Origin: Veillonella sp.
GTDB lineage: Bacteria; Bacillota; Negativicutes; Veillonellales; Veillonellaceae
Assembly (NCBI GenBank): GCA_022737715.1
Contig: JAIITD010000051.1
Coordinates: 1-10,159, forward strand
DNA: 10,159 bases
Direction: 5' to 3'
Shown here: positions 1 to 5,919 of the stretch, in pieces
Position numbering within the stretch: position 1 is the first letter of the stretch
Layout: every line of letters starts with the position of its first letter
The notes under the pieces: generated by a model
Told to the model about the DNA's origin: nothing
Databases searched by the model: none
The model's input: only the letters and a program-made list of their open reading frames with translations
Position numbers and translations under genes: made by a program

Positions 1-1697
1 AGTTCTGTACCACGGCCATCAAGGATGGCATTGATTAAGTATTTACTAAAACCTTTTGCTTGTTGGTATGCAATTTTTGGAGGCATAGCAAGTTCTTGTT
101 TATCTACACGAACGTTGATAATAACAGGACCTTCATTATAGTTTAAGGCCTCTTTGATTTTTTCATCTACTTCGCTAGAGTTTGTAATGCTAATACCTTT
201 GATGCCAGCTGCTTCGGCAAGTTTACCAAAATCAGGATTTACGAAGTCTGTAGCATAATCTAGGTAACCAGATGCTTTCATTTCCATGGCAATGAAGCTA
301 AGTTCTTCATTGTTAAATACGAATACTTTCACAGGAAGATTTAATTGTTTTAATGACAACATTTCGCCCATCATCATGGTGAAACCGCCGTCCCCAGATA
401 GGGAGATAACTTGGCGATTTGGACATGCATTTTGAGCGCCTATTGCGTGCATCATTGCATTGGCCATGGAACCGTGGTTGTAGGATCCAATGATACGACG
501 TTTGCCATTTGTTTTGACATGGCGTGCTGTCCAGATAACAGGAGTACCCACATCGAATGTAAAGATGGCATCATCAGCAGCCAATTTATTAAGGCGATTT
601 ACGAAATATTGAGGGTGAATTGCTACACCATCAGGTTCGGCAACAGCATAGCTGTCTAAATCATTACGGAATTTAGTATATGCCTTGCGTACTGTATCGA
701 TGAATTCTGTATCATCACGTTGTGTAAGGTGAGGGAGTAGTTCGTGTAATGTATCTTTTACAGAACCGATGATACCTTGTGTTAATGGAACGCGTGCACC
801 AAGAGCAGATGGATTGATATCTACTTGAATTACCTTAGCATTTTCAGGATAAAACGGACGATATGGAAAATCGGTACCGAGCATGATAAGTGTATCGCAT
901 TGCTCAATAGCACGGTAACCGGATGTATAACCAAGCAAACCTGTCATGCCAACATCATAAGGATTATCCCATTCTACCCATTCTTTGCCTCTGAAGGCAT
1001 GTACAACAGGGGCTTGTAATTTAGAAGCAAGTGCAACCACTTCGTCATGCGCACCGGCACAACCAGCACCACAGAAAAGTGTAATCCGTTTACCATTGTT
1101 AATATGTTGCACCATTTCTAAAATATCTTCAGTTTGAGGAATTACGCGTGGCAATTTAGGCGCATGCCATGTAGGTAATTCATTAATTTCTGTTTCCATA
1201 ACGGCTACATCACCTGGTAGAACAATGACGGCTACATCGCGATTGCCAACGGCAGCATTCATAGCACGGAATAGAATTTCAGGCATTTGCTTTGGATTAG
1301 AAACGAGTTCACAGAAACAAGAGCATTCTTTAAATAAATTTTCTGGATGTGTTTCTTGGAAGTAGTTGAGACCTACTTCGGATTGTGGAATATGAGAGGC
1401 AATAGCGAGCACTGGTACACGATTGCGATGGCAATCAAAGAGACCGTTGATCAAATGGAGATTACCAGGACCAGAACTACCAGCACATACGGTTAATTTA
1501 CCTGTTAATAAAGCCTCTGCTCCGGCAGCAAAGGCTGCAGATTCTTCATGGCGCACATGTTCAAATTGAATTTTGCCATTACGACGTAAGCTATCGTTTA
1601 CGGAGTTTAAACTATCACCAGTAATACCATAAATTCTTTCGATGCCTGCATCAGCTAATACTTCTATAAGAACGTCAGAAATACGTTTTTTTGACAT
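1..1697 (-). CDS. poxB: Pyruvate:quinone oxidoreductase (PoxB-type pyruvate oxidase), C-terminus cut by window edge
   Basis: The product should oxidise pyruvate to acetate and CO2 using thiamine diphosphate and FAD, passing electrons to membrane quinone as E. coli PoxB does. I read 565 unbroken codons from the ATG at 1697; E. coli PoxB has 572 residues, so only the last few are missing. Similarity to E. coli PoxB as I remember it is high throughout. The N-terminal domain has GDSLN (27-31), the catalytic glutamate in RHEES (E51) and FAAGAEA. GLFDCHRN and YFQETHPE follow. The thiamine-diphosphate motif is GDGG (435-438), with the paired Asn about 25 residues on, and AMEMK follows. The C-terminal GFSKYLINAILDGRG matches the amphipathic membrane-binding tail, which favours the quinone-linked type over the H2O2-forming Lactobacillus/Streptococcus type. 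An AGGAG site six bases upstream supports the start. It is divergent from the rib operon. Confidence 0.93.
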   Translation of the reverse strand, partial: MSKKRISDVLIEVLADAGIERIYGITGDSLNSVNDSLRRNGKIQFEHVRHEESAAFAAGAEALLTGKLTVCAGSSGPGNLHLINGLFDCHRNRVPVLAIASHIPQSEVGLNYFQETHPENLFKECSCFCELVSNPKQMPEILFRAMNAAVGNRDVAVIVLPGDVAVMETEINELPTWHAPKLPRVIPQTEDILEMVQHINNGKRITLFCGAGCAGAHDEVVALASKLQAPVVHAFRGKEWVEWDNPYDVGMTGLLGYTSGYRAIEQCDTLIMLGTDFPYRPFYPENAKVIQVDINPSALGARVPLTQGIIGSVKDTLHELLPHLTQRDDTEFIDTVRKAYTKFRNDLDSYAVAEPDGVAIHPQYFVNRLNKLAADDAIFTFDVGTPVIWTARHVKTNGKRRIIGSYNHGSMANAMMHAIGAQNACPNRQVISLSGDGGFTMMMGEMLSLKQLNLPVKVFVFNNEELSFIAMEMKASGYLDYATDFVNPDFGKLAEAAGIKGISITNSSEVDEKIKEALNYNEGPVIINVRVDKQELAMPPKIAYQQAKGFSKYLINAILDGRGTE

Positions 1698-1717
1698 ACT
1701 ATCACTCCTAATTCGTA

Positions 1718-1736
1718 ATTAATATTGATTAATATT
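1718..1736. repeat. Tandem 9-bp direct repeat in the poxB leader
   Basis: ATTAATATT occurs at 1718-1726 and again at 1728-1736, separated by a single G. The period of 10 bp places both copies on the same face of the helix. The repeat lies between the candidate poxB start of transcription and its ribosome site. It could be a protein site or only low-complexity AT-rich DNA. Confidence 0.4.
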
Positions 1737-1758
1737 TATTTCTTTCTTTTATATACAA

Positions 1759-1764
1759 ATTCTA
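1759..1764 (-). promoter_or_regulatory. Candidate -10 box of the poxB promoter
   Basis: Read on the minus strand the bases are TAGAAT, five of six matches to TATAAT. The hexamer 17 bp upstream is CATAAT, which is not a -35 box. That fits a promoter needing an activator. Transcription would start near 1752, which puts the centre of the upstream palindrome (1793.5) at about -41.5. An alternative -10, TATATA, lies at 1750-1755. Confidence 0.4.
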
Positions 1765-1781
1765 GTACTTTACACACCCTT

Positions 1782-1805
1782 ATTATGTGAGGAATATCAC
1801 AAAAT
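1782..1805. promoter_or_regulatory. CRP/FNR-family operator (perfect TGTGA-N6-TCACA palindrome)
   Basis: TGTGA at 1786-1790 and TCACA at 1797-1801 are separated by exactly six bases, which is the classic CRP consensus. Symmetry extends outward with three more complementary pairs (1784/1803, 1783/1804, 1782/1805) after one mismatch. It lies 88-104 bp upstream of the poxB start codon and about 100 bp upstream of the ribD promoter, so poxB is the likelier target. Which CRP/FNR-family protein binds, and to what signal it responds, cannot be read from the sequence. Confidence 0.6.
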
Positions 1806-1896
1806 TATGTATACATTACTAAGTTGGTGTAATTTCTATGAAAAATATCAATTATTAATAGATTTAATAGTTTTTCTCATTAACTGCTGTATAATC

Positions 1897-1925
1897 TTGC
1901 GAAAGTATCATAAAAGTGGTACTAT
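1897..1925 (+). promoter_or_regulatory. Extended -10 promoter of the riboflavin operon
   Basis: TTGCGA (1897-1902, four of six matches to TTGACA) is followed by a 17-bp spacer and TACTAT (1920-1925). A TG dinucleotide sits one base before the -10 (1917-1918), the extended -10 arrangement. Transcription would begin near 1932, about 17 bases before the first riboswitch helix. TATAAA at 1923-1928 is a second possible -10. Confidence 0.55.
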
Positions 1926-1948
1926 AAACATATAAATTAATATGATAA

Positions 1949-2056
1949 GTCTTTGGGGATAGGTGAAATTCCTTACCGGCGGTTATAGTCCGCGAGCCAT
2001 ATGGCATGAATCGGTGTAATTCCGATACCGACAGTAGAGTCTGGATGAGAAAAGAC
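1949..2056 (+). promoter_or_regulatory. FMN riboswitch aptamer (RFN element)
   Basis: The conserved blocks of the RFN element occur in order: AGGTGAAATTCC (1961-1972), ACCGGCGGT (1975-1983), AGTCCGCGAGC (1987-1997), TCGGTGTAATTCCGATACCG (2011-2030), ACAGTA and GTCTGGATGAGA. The closing helix P1 pairs GTCTTT (1949-1954) with AAAGAC (2051-2056). In known members, bound FMN stabilises this fold and causes early termination or blocks translation. The hairpin with a U-run just downstream points to control by termination here. Confidence 0.97.
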
Positions 2057-2092
2057 GATACCACATGTTTTCATGTGTATGTATGATGCTCC

Positions 2093-2119
2093 AAGGACTA
2101 TGTGAATAGTCCTTTTTTT
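2093..2119 (+). terminator. Riboswitch-controlled intrinsic terminator before ribD
   Basis: AAGGACTA (2093-2100) pairs perfectly with TAGTCCTT (2107-2114) around a six-base loop. The second arm runs into seven consecutive T (2113-2119). It ends only 12 bases before the first ribD ATG, so termination would remove the whole coding region. A second small hairpin, CACATG (2062-2067) with CATGTG (2072-2077), lies between aptamer and terminator. Confidence 0.88.
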
Positions 2120-2133
2120 ATTGAGGTATTATG

Positions 2134-3351
2134 ATGAACGACGAATTATATATGAAACGTGCCATTTGTCTTGCAAAAATGGCAACAGGACATACATCGC
2201 CAAATCCTTTGGTTGGTGCCGTCGTAGTAAAAAATAATACAATAGTTGGCGAAGGGTATCACCATAAGGCTGGTGAGGCTCATGCGGAAGTGCATGCTTT
2301 AGATGCAGCAGGAGAACATGCTAGGGGGGCTACCTTATATGTAACCCTCGAGCCGTGTGCTCATTATGGAAAGACACCGCCATGTGCTAAGCGTGTCGTA
2401 GAATCTGGTATTGCTCGCGTTGTGATTGGTAGTACCGATCCAAACCCGCTAGTGGCTGGTAAGGGTATTCAAATTCTTACCGATGCAGGTATAGAGGTGA
2501 CTACAGATATATGTGCTGATGAATGTATTGCAATGAACGAACATTTCTTTACATTTATTCAAACACATAAACCATTTGTAACCATAAAAAGTGCTATGTC
2601 TCTAGATGGTAAAATCGCTACTTTCACCGGTCAATCCCAATGGATTACGAATGAAAGTTCCCGTAAGGATGGGCATGTGCTAAGAGCAACTCATGATGCA
2701 ATGCTTGTTGGGATTGGTACTATATTGGCGGATGATCCTTTACTTAACTGTAGACTGACTAGAGATGAATTATATCAAGCTGTTATCGACACAAATGATG
2801 TATCGATAGATAATACATTAGAGGTACATCAGCCAGATATTGTTATCTTGGATAGTCAAGGGCGCACGCCAACTGACGCAAAGGTATTTACGATACCCAA
2901 TCGCAAGGTTATCGTTTATGTAGCGAAAGGTTGTCCAGAGCAACGTAGAATTGCTTTGGCTAATGCTGGAGCGATTGTGAAGGAACTCCCAACAAAATCA
3001 GTGCGTCAAGGACGTACCACTGATGTAGCTATAGATATTAAGAAGATAGATATTCAAGCGTGTTTGGAACATCTTGGGAAACAAGGATACACATCAGTGC
3101 TTATTGAAGGTGGTTCCACCATTATCAGTTCTTTTGTTGAAGCATTGGCCTTCGATAAAATAGTTACCTATATAGGCAATCTTGTCATAGGTGGAACGAA
3201 TAGTACATCTGCTGTAGGTGGTACAGGTTTTGCTACATTACAGGATGCACCTAGACTCGAATTTGCTAGTTCGCGAATATTAGATAATAATATTCGCATA
3301 GAATCTTATCGTGTAGGAAGGGAGGGCTCTTATGTTTACAGGCATCGTTGA
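2134..3351 (+). CDS. ribD: Bifunctional riboflavin biosynthesis deaminase/reductase RibD
   Basis: RibD deaminates the pyrimidine product of GTP cyclohydrolase II and then reduces the ribose side chain with NADPH, giving the ribitylamino-uracil phosphate. Numbering from 2134 (405 aa), the N-terminal deaminase has zinc ligands and catalytic Glu in HAEVH (H50, E52), and zinc cysteines in the PCAHYGKTPPC motif (C75, C84). The reductase domain starts near 147 with SLDGKIA (156-162), VGIGTILADDP (192-202), LDSQGRTP and IEGG (324-327). Two ATGs are adjacent. GAGG at 2123-2126 is 4 bases from the first (2131) and 7 from the second (2134), so I prefer the second. At about 405 residues it is longer than B. 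subtilis RibD (361), mostly because of extra sequence near 208-232. The end overlaps ribE by 20 bases. Confidence 0.96.
   Translation: MNDELYMKRAICLAKMATGHTSPNPLVGAVVVKNNTIVGEGYHHKAGEAHAEVHALDAAGEHARGATLYVTLEPCAHYGKTPPCAKRVVESGIARVVIGSTDPNPLVAGKGIQILTDAGIEVTTDICADECIAMNEHFFTFIQTHKPFVTIKSAMSLDGKIATFTGQSQWITNESSRKDGHVLRATHDAMLVGIGTILADDPLLNCRLTRDELYQAVIDTNDVSIDNTLEVHQPDIVILDSQGRTPTDAKVFTIPNRKVIVYVAKGCPEQRRIALANAGAIVKELPTKSVRQGRTTDVAIDIKKIDIQACLEHLGKQGYTSVLIEGGSTIISSFVEALAFDKIVTYIGNLVIGGTNSTSAVGGTGFATLQDAPRLEFASSRILDNNIRIESYRVGREGSYVYRHR
3273..3297 (+). repeat. Perfect 10-bp hairpin inside the 3' end of ribD
   Basis: GCGAATATTA (3273-3282) and TAATATTCGC (3288-3297) are perfect inverted copies around a five-base loop. 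The hairpin ends 24 bases before the ribE ribosome site (GGAGGG, 3321-3326). There is no U-run, so it is not a terminator. It could shape mRNA processing or translation between ribD and ribE, or be a chance product of the codons used. Confidence 0.5.
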
Positions 3352-3988
3352 AGAAGTTGGCAAAATAGTAAGCGTTAAAAAGGGAGCTCAATCCTTACTA
3401 TTGACGATTGGTGGTCATAAAATTTTTGATGATTTAAAAATCGGTGATTCTGTGGCGGTTAATGGCGTTTGTTTAACAGCAACGTCAATTGGTAATCATC
3501 AATTTACGGCAGATGTGATGCCTGAGTCGATTAGCATGACGACGTTTACTAATTTAAAGGTAAACCAGCCAGTTAACCTCGAACGGGCGATGGCTGCTAA
3601 TGGAAGATTTGGCGGTCACATCGTGGCTGGACATGTGGATGGTACAGGTCGTATCGTCAATATGAAACGCACAGATAATGCAATTATTTTTACCATTTCT
3701 GCGCCAAAGTCGATTATGGATTATGTCATTTATAAAGGATCTATTACAATCGATGGCATTAGTTTAACGATTATGGAGAGAACAGAATCGACCTTTTCTG
3801 TATCTATCATTCCCCATACGTTAAGCGAAACTGTGCTAGGACATGCGTCGATTGGTACAGTGGTAAATTTAGAAACAGATATTACAGGCCGTTATATTCG
3901 TCATTTCATGACTTTAGATGAGCCTACACATACAAGTAAGTCCAAAAAATCCATGGAATCTCTATTAGTAGAGAACGGATTTATGTAA
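3332..3988 (+). CDS. ribE: Riboflavin synthase, alpha chain
   Basis: This enzyme joins two molecules of 6,7-dimethyl-8-ribityllumazine to make riboflavin, returning the pyrimidine to the lumazine synthase step. The 218-residue protein has the family's two tandem lumazine-binding barrels. The first starts with MFTGIVEEVG and carries NGVCLTAT (44-51). The second starts near 95 with GGHIVAGHVDG (94-104) and carries GSITIDGISLT (136-146) and PHTLSET (161-167). The C-terminal trimerisation helix ends LLVENGFM. The start lies inside ribD, 20 bases before the ribD stop, and has GGAGGG six bases (3321-3326 to 3332) upstream, so translation is probably coupled. Length is normal for the family and no key motif is missing. 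Confidence 0.97.
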   Translation: MFTGIVEEVGKIVSVKKGAQSLLLTIGGHKIFDDLKIGDSVAVNGVCLTATSIGNHQFTADVMPESISMTTFTNLKVNQPVNLERAMAANGRFGGHIVAGHVDGTGRIVNMKRTDNAIIFTISAPKSIMDYVIYKGSITIDGISLTIMERTESTFSVSIIPHTLSETVLGHASIGTVVNLETDITGRYIRHFMTLDEPTHTSKSKKSMESLLVENGFM

Positions 3989-3993
3989 AAGGA

Positions 3994-4005
3994 GGAGTTG
4001 TCTCC
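3994..4005 (+). promoter_or_regulatory. Small GC-rich hairpin across the ribBA ribosome site
   Basis: The ribosome site GGAGGAG (3991-3997) is followed by TTGT and then CTCC (4002-4005), directly before the ATG at 4006. GGAG (3994-3997) can pair with CTCC over a four-base loop, hiding part of the Shine-Dalgarno sequence. With only four pairs the effect may be slight. Confidence 0.35.
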
Positions 4006-5208
4006 ATGAATTATACATTGAACACAATTGAAGAAGTTCTTCAAGATATGAAAGTTGGTAAACCTGTTATTATCGTTGATGATGAAAGTCGCGAAAATGA
4101 AGGTGATTTGATTATCGCTGCCGAGTTTGCTACTCAAGAAAACATTAATTTTTTCGTTAAATATGCACGCGGTATCGTATGTACACCAATGAGACGAGAA
4201 GCCTTGGAACGCCTTGGTATTCCTGCTATGGTTACGAAGAATACAGATAATCATGAAACTGCATTTACTGTTACCGTAGACCATGTAGATACTACAACAG
4301 GTGTTTCTCCTGCAGAACGGGCGTATACGATTCAAAAACTATTGGATCCAAATGCAAAACCAGCTGATTTCCGTCGACCTGGCCATGTATTCCCATTGGT
4401 ATATAAAGAAGGTGGCGTTCTCGTGCGCCAAGGCCATACAGAAGCATCTGTAGACCTTTGCCGTCTTGCCGGTTTACAAGAGGCTGCTGTTATCTGTGAA
4501 ATCACTAAAGATGATGGCGATATGGCACGTTTACCTGATTTAGTTGAATTTGCTAAGGAACATGATTTGAAAATTGCGTCCGTAGCAGAACTCATTGAGT
4601 ATCGTAAACAACACGAAGATATGATTGAATTGGGCGCTTGTTCCAAATTACCAACAAAATTTGGCGATTTTAATATTTTCGTATTTAAAAATGATTTAGA
4701 CCACAAAGAACATCTTGCAATCGTTAAAGGCGATGTACAAGATTGTGAAGATGTGCTTGTACGCATTCACTCTGAATGCTTAACTGGTGACGTATTTGGT
4801 TCTAAACGTTGCGACTGTGGCGAACAATTAGACAATGCATTACGTTCCATCGAAAAAGAAGGCAAGGGCGTTGTTGTGTACATGCGTCAAGAAGGCCGTG
4901 GTATTGGCTTAACAAATAAAATTAAGGCCTATGCATTGCAAGAACAAGGCCTCGATACAGTAGAAGCAAATGAACAATTAGGATTCCCTGCAGATATGCG
5001 CGAATATTCCTTAGCGGCTCAAATCATTCGTTTCCTAGGTATTAAGAGTATCCGTTTATTGACGAATAACCCTGAAAAACGCCATGGCTTAGAACACTGG
5101 GGTGTTGATGTACACAAACGTGTACCTCTTATTATTCCTGCAAACAAATTTAATGCAGGTTATTTAAAAACAAAAGAAGAAAAAATGGGTCATATGTTAG
5201 AGGACTAA
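4006..5208 (+). CDS. ribBA: Bifunctional DHBP synthase / GTP cyclohydrolase II (RibBA)
   Basis: The N-terminal half makes 3,4-dihydroxy-2-butanone 4-phosphate from ribulose 5-phosphate, and the C-terminal half opens GTP in the first pyrimidine-branch step. The 400-residue length matches the usual fusion. DHBP synthase (about 1-202) shows VDDESRENEGDLI (24-36), ARGIVCTPM (54-62), NHETAFTVTVD (82-92), RRPGHVFPL (123-131) and GHTEASVDL (143-151). The cyclohydrolase (about 205-395) shows SECLTGDVFGSKRCDCGEQL, whose C258, C269 and C271 match the zinc cysteines of E. coli RibA, then YMRQEGRGIGL (292-302) and LLTNNPEKR. Both halves look catalytically intact. It begins 17 bases after the ribE stop with a strong GGAGGAG site, and supplies both branches that meet at RibH. 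Confidence 0.97.
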   Translation: MNYTLNTIEEVLQDMKVGKPVIIVDDESRENEGDLIIAAEFATQENINFFVKYARGIVCTPMRREALERLGIPAMVTKNTDNHETAFTVTVDHVDTTTGVSPAERAYTIQKLLDPNAKPADFRRPGHVFPLVYKEGGVLVRQGHTEASVDLCRLAGLQEAAVICEITKDDGDMARLPDLVEFAKEHDLKIASVAELIEYRKQHEDMIELGACSKLPTKFGDFNIFVFKNDLDHKEHLAIVKGDVQDCEDVLVRIHSECLTGDVFGSKRCDCGEQLDNALRSIEKEGKGVVVYMRQEGRGIGLTNKIKAYALQEQGLDTVEANEQLGFPADMREYSLAAQIIRFLGIKSIRLLTNNPEKRHGLEHWGVDVHKRVPLIIPANKFNAGYLKTKEEKMGHMLED

Positions 5209-5261
5209 TTTTTCTTTACTAACTTAGATAGGTAAGCTAATCATTCATAGGAGGCTATAAC

Positions 5262-5723
5262 ATGATGGTTCAAGAAGGTAATTTGGTTGGTACTGGTAAG
5301 AAATTTGCTATTATCGGTTCTCGTTTTAATGAGTTCATTACATCTAAATTGATTGGTGGCGCAGAAGACTGCTTATTGCGTCACGATGTTAAACAAGAAG
5401 ATATTACGGTTATTTGGGTTCCTGGTGCTTATGAAATTCCTTTGATTGCTAAAAAAGCAGCTTTATCTGGTCGTTATGATGCTGTTATTTGTGTAGGTGC
5501 TGTTATTCGTGGTGCCACTACACATTATGACTATGTTTGTAATGAAGTGGCTAAAGGCATTGCTCACGTTTCTTTAGAAACAGGTATCCCTGTTATGTTC
5601 GGTGTAGTAACAACTGAAAATATTGAACAAGCTATTGAACGCGCTGGTACAAAAGCGGGTAATAAAGGTTACGATTGCGCTATGGGTGCCATTGAAATGG
5701 TTAATCTCATCGATCAAATCTAA
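5262..5723 (+). CDS. ribH: 6,7-dimethyl-8-ribityllumazine synthase
   Basis: RibH condenses the four-carbon phosphate from RibBA with the ribitylamino-uracil to form lumazine, the substrate of RibE. The 153-residue protein has normal family length and all main motifs: GSRFNEFIT (19-27), WVPGAYEIPL (52-61), GAVIRGATTHYDYV (79-92) with H88 at the catalytic histidine position of the B. subtilis enzyme, and AGTKAGNKG (128-136). In B. subtilis the homologue forms a 60-subunit shell around riboflavin synthase. Whether that occurs here is unknown. AGGAGG (5249-5254) is seven bases from the first of two ATGs (5262 and 5265), so I use the first. A 53-base gap separates it from ribBA, with no terminator, so it is still in the operon. 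It is the last gene before a strong terminator. Confidence 0.97.
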   Translation: MMVQEGNLVGTGKKFAIIGSRFNEFITSKLIGGAEDCLLRHDVKQEDITVIWVPGAYEIPLIAKKAALSGRYDAVICVGAVIRGATTHYDYVCNEVAKGIAHVSLETGIPVMFGVVTTENIEQAIERAGTKAGNKGYDCAMGAIEMVNLIDQI

Positions 5724-5735
5724 ATCAACGTTACT

Positions 5736-5770
5736 AAACACTCGGTATCATATGATACTGAGTGTTTTTT
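5736..5770 (+). terminator. Intrinsic terminator of the riboflavin operon
   Basis: AAACACTCGGTATCAT (5736-5751) and ATGATACTGAGTGTTT (5752-5767) are complementary with one G-U pair, giving a long stem with a minimal loop. T5765-T5770 form the U-run. It begins 12 bases after the ribH stop and separates the rib operon from hslO. Confidence 0.93.
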
Positions 5771-5831
5771 ATATCGAAAATATGTTCTTTTGAAGTAAAA
5801 TTCAACTAAACAAACATACGTTCTATGATAA

Positions 5832-5860
5832 TGGAAAATATATAGATATCATGCTATACT
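5832..5860 (+). promoter_or_regulatory. Candidate hslO promoter
   Basis: TGGAAA (5832-5837, four of six matches to the -35 consensus), a 17-bp spacer and TATACT (5855-5860, five of six) with TG one base upstream (5852-5853) form an extended -10 promoter. Transcription would start near 5867. A second candidate is TTCAAC (5801-5806) with TATGAT (5824-5829), also 17 bp apart. Confidence 0.5.
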
Positions 5861-5919
5861 ATATAAGCACTAAAGTGTGTTATTACATAAAAATTTGATT
5901 ATAAACAAGGAATGATTAA

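Larger units (their letters stand above)
1698..2133. other. Divergent AT-rich intergenic region between poxB and ribD
   Basis: This gene-free stretch of about 435 bases holds control elements for both sides. From the poxB side these are its ribosome site (AGGAG, complement of 1705-1709), a 10-bp-period direct repeat, a candidate -10, and a CRP-type palindrome. From the rib side these are an extended -10 promoter, an FMN riboswitch aptamer, a terminator hairpin and the ribD ribosome site. Positions about 1806-1895 are AT-rich and show nothing I can name beyond two copies of TTAATAG nine bases apart (1855-1861 and 1864-1870). A minus-strand open frame across the riboswitch has no support as a gene. 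Confidence 0.85.

Noticed and set aside
411..1019. Two plus-strand open frames (411-659 and 825-1019) opposite poxB
   Set aside because: They lie fully inside the well-supported minus-strand poxB gene, and their products look like random Cys/His-rich or Ile-rich translations.
1..1697. Acetolactate synthase or H2O2-forming pyruvate oxidase as the identity of the left gene
   Set aside because: GLFDCHRN, YFQETHPE, the AMEMK segment and the C-terminal membrane-binding tail all match E. coli PoxB rather than IlvB or the Lactobacillus-type oxidase.
1864..2064. Minus-strand open frame of 66 codons in the poxB-ribD region
   Set aside because: It runs through the FMN riboswitch on the opposite strand, has no good ribosome site, and its product resembles no family I know. 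The RNA element explains the sequence.
3901..4766. Two minus-strand frames of 144 codons (3901-4335 and 4332-4766) opposite ribE/ribBA
   Set aside because: Both are antisense to conserved coding sequence with intact motifs; equal length and near adjacency are coincidence.
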